NCBI GenBank assembly: GCA_003158705.1
Contig: PMKX01000211.1
Location: forward strand, 1 to 7,429
Length of the DNA: 7,429 nt
DNA from: Actinomycetota bacterium
GTDB taxonomy: Bacteria > Actinomycetota > Thermoleophilia > UBA2241
Reading direction: 5' to 3'
Shown here: positions 6,163-7,429 of the stretch, in pieces
How the letters are laid out: each line of letters begins with the position of its first letter
Numbering within the stretch: position 1 is the stretch's first letter
Notes under the pieces: generated by a model
The model's input: only the letters and a program-made list of their open reading frames with translations
The model's database searches: none
What the model was told of the DNA's origin: nothing
Made by a program: the position numbers and the translations under genes

Positions 6163-6191
6163 TTGACCCTCCTCCGGCCTCCTGCTATCCT
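6163..6191 (+). promoter_or_regulatory. Strong promoter of the rpmG-trnW-secE-nusG cluster
   Basis: TTGACC (6163-6168, 5 of 6 consensus bases), exactly 17 nt, then TATCCT (6186-6191, 4 of 6), with the TG of an extended -10 at 6183-6184. Transcription is expected near 6198, giving a leader of about 20 nt with the rpmG Shine-Dalgarno AAGGG in it. This is the clearest promoter in the window and suits a highly expressed translation operon. Confidence 0.65.
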
Positions 6192-6218
6192 AACGTGCTT
6201 CCGTTGAAAGGGTGAGAC

Positions 6219-6368
6219 GTGCGTCAGCTTGTCACGCTCGCTTGCCAAGAGTGCAAGCGTCGCAACTACCATACGAACAAGAACAAGAAGAACGACCCGG
6301 ACCGCATCGAGATGAAGAAGTACTGCCGGTGGTGCGGGACGCATACTGTCCACAAGGAAACACGGTAG
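6219..6368 (+). CDS. rpmG: 50S ribosomal protein bL33, zinc-ribbon type
   Basis: The product is 49 residues from a GTG start at 6219, full length for bL33. It carries the two CxxC pairs of the zinc-binding (C+) form: C9/C12 in [10 protein letters not shown] and C36/C39 in CRWC. The conserved core [10 protein letters not shown] (22-31) and the C-terminal THTVHKETR (41-49) make the identification secure. It is a small protein of the large ribosomal subunit. AAGGG about 8 nt upstream of the GTG supports the start. It is the first gene after the promoter at 6163-6191, and tRNA-Trp follows 60 nt downstream. C+ forms depend on zinc and in many bacteria have a zinc-free paralogue elsewhere; none is visible here. 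Confidence 0.98.
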   Translation: MRQLVTLACQECKRRNYHTNKNKKNDPDRIEMKKYCRWCGTHTVHKETR

Positions 6369-6428
6369 ACTACCAGGGCGCGCCCCGGTGTCCGTCTGAC
6401 GGCTCCGGAGCGCGGTTCTCGTGTCTCT

Positions 6429-6504
6429 AGGGCTGTAGCTCAATTGGTAGAGCACCGGTCTCCAAAACCGGGGGTCGGGGGTTCGAGTCCCTCCAGCCCT
6501 GCCA
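6429..6504 (+). tRNA. trnW: tRNA-Trp (anticodon CCA)
   Basis: A full cloverleaf can be drawn. The acceptor stem AGGGCTG (6429-6435) pairs with CAGCCCT (6494-6500) and G6501 is the discriminator. The D stem is GCTC/GAGC (6438-6441, 6450-6453). The anticodon stem CCGGT/ACCGG (6455-6459, 6467-6471) closes the loop CTCCAAA with anticodon CCA at 6462-6464. The T stem (6477-6481 with 6489-6493, one G-U pair) carries the loop TTCGAGT. The 3' CCA is encoded (6502-6504). A1-U72 and G73 fit bacterial tRNA-Trp. It lies between rpmG and secE on the same strand and has no clear promoter of its own, so it is probably cut from the operon transcript. Confidence 0.97.
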
Positions 6505-6513
6505 GTTCGATGC

Positions 6514-6517
6514 GGAG
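6514..6517 (+). promoter_or_regulatory. Shine-Dalgarno that sets the secE start
   Basis: GGAG lies 7 nt before the GTG at 6525. An in-frame ATG at 6510 would start 5 nt after the tRNA CCA end and would have only tRNA sequence upstream, so the GTG is preferred. Confidence 0.7.
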
Positions 6518-6524
6518 TGGATCA

Positions 6525-6878
6525 GTGGCCAAGGCTGTCAAGGGCAAACGCGAGAGGGCGGTAAAGCGCGCGGTCGAGAAGTCGGCCGACGGCAAGCGCG
6601 TGCGGTCCAAGAGCGTCGGCAAAGGCGCACCCGCCAAGCCCGTCAAGGGCAGGGCGCAAAAGCAGCGCGCCACCAAGAACACCGAACGCAAGGGGATCGG
6701 CAAGTTCCTGCGCGACGTGCGCGTCGAGATGACCAAGGTCACATGGCCGACGCGCAAGGACCTGATACAGTCGACCATCGTCGTCATGGTGGCGGTCCTC
6801 ATCGCGGCCGTCTATACCGGCGCGCTGGACACGGTGTTCTCGCGCCTCACCGACTACGTCATCCGGCTCATCAGCTAA
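6525..6878 (+). CDS. secE: Preprotein translocase subunit SecE
   Basis: The product is 117 residues, the small essential subunit of the SecYEG channel that clamps SecY in the cytoplasmic membrane. The C-terminal half is typical of single-helix bacterial SecE: an amphipathic stretch with the conserved core EMTKVTWPTRKDL (68-80), a membrane helix (about 82-104) and a short tail. The N-terminal ~58 residues form a highly basic, Ala/Lys/Arg-rich extension of low complexity, a kind seen in actinobacterial SecE and probably disordered in the cytoplasm. GTG at 6525 was chosen because GGAG sits 7 nt upstream. The gene follows tRNA-Trp by 20 nt and its TAA overlaps the nusG Shine-Dalgarno. Identity is secure from sequence and from nusG downstream. 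Confidence 0.97.
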   Translation: MAKAVKGKRERAVKRAVEKSADGKRVRSKSVGKGAPAKPVKGRAQKQRATKNTERKGIGKFLRDVRVEMTKVTWPTRKDLIQSTIVVMVAVLIAAVYTGALDTVFSRLTDYVIRLIS

Positions 6879-6882
6879 GGAG
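6877..6882 (+). promoter_or_regulatory. nusG Shine-Dalgarno overlapping the secE stop
   Basis: AAGGAG uses the last two bases of the secE TAA stop and lies 9 nt before the TTG start of nusG. It supports the unusual TTG start, and places a ribosome finishing secE directly at the nusG initiation site. Confidence 0.75.
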
Positions 6883-6891
6883 CGCCGCAGC

Positions 6892-7416
6892 TTGTTCCAC
6901 TGGTATGTCGTCAACACCTACTCCGGTCACGAGAACAAGGTGCGGACCAACCTCTTGCACCGTATCCACTCGATGAAGCAGGAAGACAAGGTCGTCCAGG
7001 TCGTGGTGCCCACCGAGCAGGTGGTCGAGACCAAGGACGGTCAGAAGGTCACCAACGAGCGCCGCGTGTTCCCGGGCTACGTGCTGGTGCAGATGGAGCT
7101 GACCGACGAATCCTGGTCCCTGGTCAAGAACACGCCCGGGGTCACCGGTTTCGTCGGCGCCCAGAACAAGCCGGTGTCGCTCTCACGTGCCGAGGTCGAC
7201 CGCATCATGCACACCGCCTCGGTCGAGCGTCCGAAGGCGAAGGCGGAGTTCTCGGTCGGTGAGATCGTGCGTGTGACGTCGGGCCCGCTCTCGGATTTCT
7301 CGGGTGAGGTCTCGGAGGTCAACGTCGACCAGAACAAGCTCAAGGTCATGGTCTCGATCTTCGGTCGCGAGACGCCGGTCGAGCTCGGCTTCGAGCAAGT
7401 CAAGAAGACAACCTGA
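6892..7416 (+). CDS. nusG: Transcription termination/antitermination factor NusG
   Basis: The product is 174 residues, complete, from a TTG start to TGA at 7414-7416. The NGN domain (about 2-108) begins with WYVVNTYSGHENKV (4-17), the family hallmark, and includes RRVFPGYVLVQM (58-69) and NTPGVTGFVG (80-89). The KOW domain (about 120-172) contains FSVGEIVRVTSGPLSDFSG (120-138). NusG binds RNA polymerase across the cleft, influences pausing and Rho-dependent termination, and can couple to the ribosome through KOW. The TTG start is supported because the WYVV hallmark begins three codons later, the strong AAGGAG is 9 nt upstream, and no ATG/GTG fits the expected N-terminus. No long acidic N-terminal extension is present. 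The remaining 13 bases are intergenic; rplK is the expected next gene. Confidence 0.98.
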   Translation: MFHWYVVNTYSGHENKVRTNLLHRIHSMKQEDKVVQVVVPTEQVVETKDGQKVTNERRVFPGYVLVQMELTDESWSLVKNTPGVTGFVGAQNKPVSLSRAEVDRIMHTASVERPKAKAEFSVGEIVRVTSGPLSDFSGEVSEVNVDQNKLKVMVSIFGRETPVELGFEQVKKTT

Positions 7417-7429
7417 CGCATCAAGCGAT

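Noticed and set aside
5392..6207. 271-codon plus-strand frame opposite the CPBP gene
   Set aside because: The minus-strand frame carries all three CPBP motifs and membrane helices; the plus frame is Arg/Asp/Glu-rich without a domain.
6376..6385. Palindrome GGGCGCGCCC between rpmG and tRNA-Trp as a terminator
   Set aside because: A perfect palindrome without loop space makes a poor RNA hairpin, no T-tract follows, and such palindromes are expected by chance at this GC content.
6444..6524. Longer secE start inside the tRNA-Trp gene
   Set aside because: It would translate through the tRNA gene. The GTG at 6525 has a proper GGAG and gives a normal SecE.

Overview
The window looks like a GC-rich actinobacterial chromosome segment. 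The lineage is only inferred: the codons are strongly GC-biased, the start codons are a mix of ATG, GTG and TTG, the L33 protein is the zinc-ribbon type, SecE has a long basic N-terminal extension, and the order is rpmG - tRNA-Trp - secE - nusG. The L33 sequence reminds me of Coriobacteriia or related deep-branching Actinomycetota, but I cannot fix the class.

Layout, left to right. (1) A minus-strand block, read from 3404 down to 1: a secreted CAP/SCP-domain protein (3404-2823), then a 773-residue superfamily II helicase of the MrfA/SftH/Hrq1 type (2731-410), then a GNAT acetyltransferase starting 4 nt after the helicase stop and running off the left edge. (2) A 284-bp divergent intergenic region (3405-3688) with candidate promoters in both directions and some small inverted repeats. 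(3) A plus-strand pair: a single-pass membrane protein with a degenerate M23/LytM-like domain (3689-4468), and, 3 nt later, a divergent MTAP/PNP-family phosphorylase (4472-5296). (4) A convergent minus-strand CPBP-family (Abi/CAAX protease-like) membrane protein (6132-5347). (5) The start of the plus-strand translation/secretion/transcription cluster: a strong promoter at 6163-6191, rpmG, tRNA-Trp(CCA), secE and nusG. The ribosomal protein genes that usually follow nusG (rplK, rplA) would lie just beyond the right edge.

The rpmG-trnW-secE-nusG cluster is core housekeeping. The helicase and the acetyltransferase appear translationally coupled. Helicases of this family unwind DNA 3'-to-5', and the Bacillus member acts in repair of mitomycin-type damage; no partner nuclease gene is visible here.

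I see no mobile element, CRISPR array, phage gene or obvious new defence system. The least ordinary part is the coupled pair at 3689-5296. Both proteins keep the fold signature of a known enzyme family, but key active-site residues appear to be replaced: zinc ligands in the M23-like protein, and phosphate/ribose-site residues in the phosphorylase. Two genes also have a -10-like TANNNT hexamer 6-7 nt before the start codon, which suggests leaderless transcripts.
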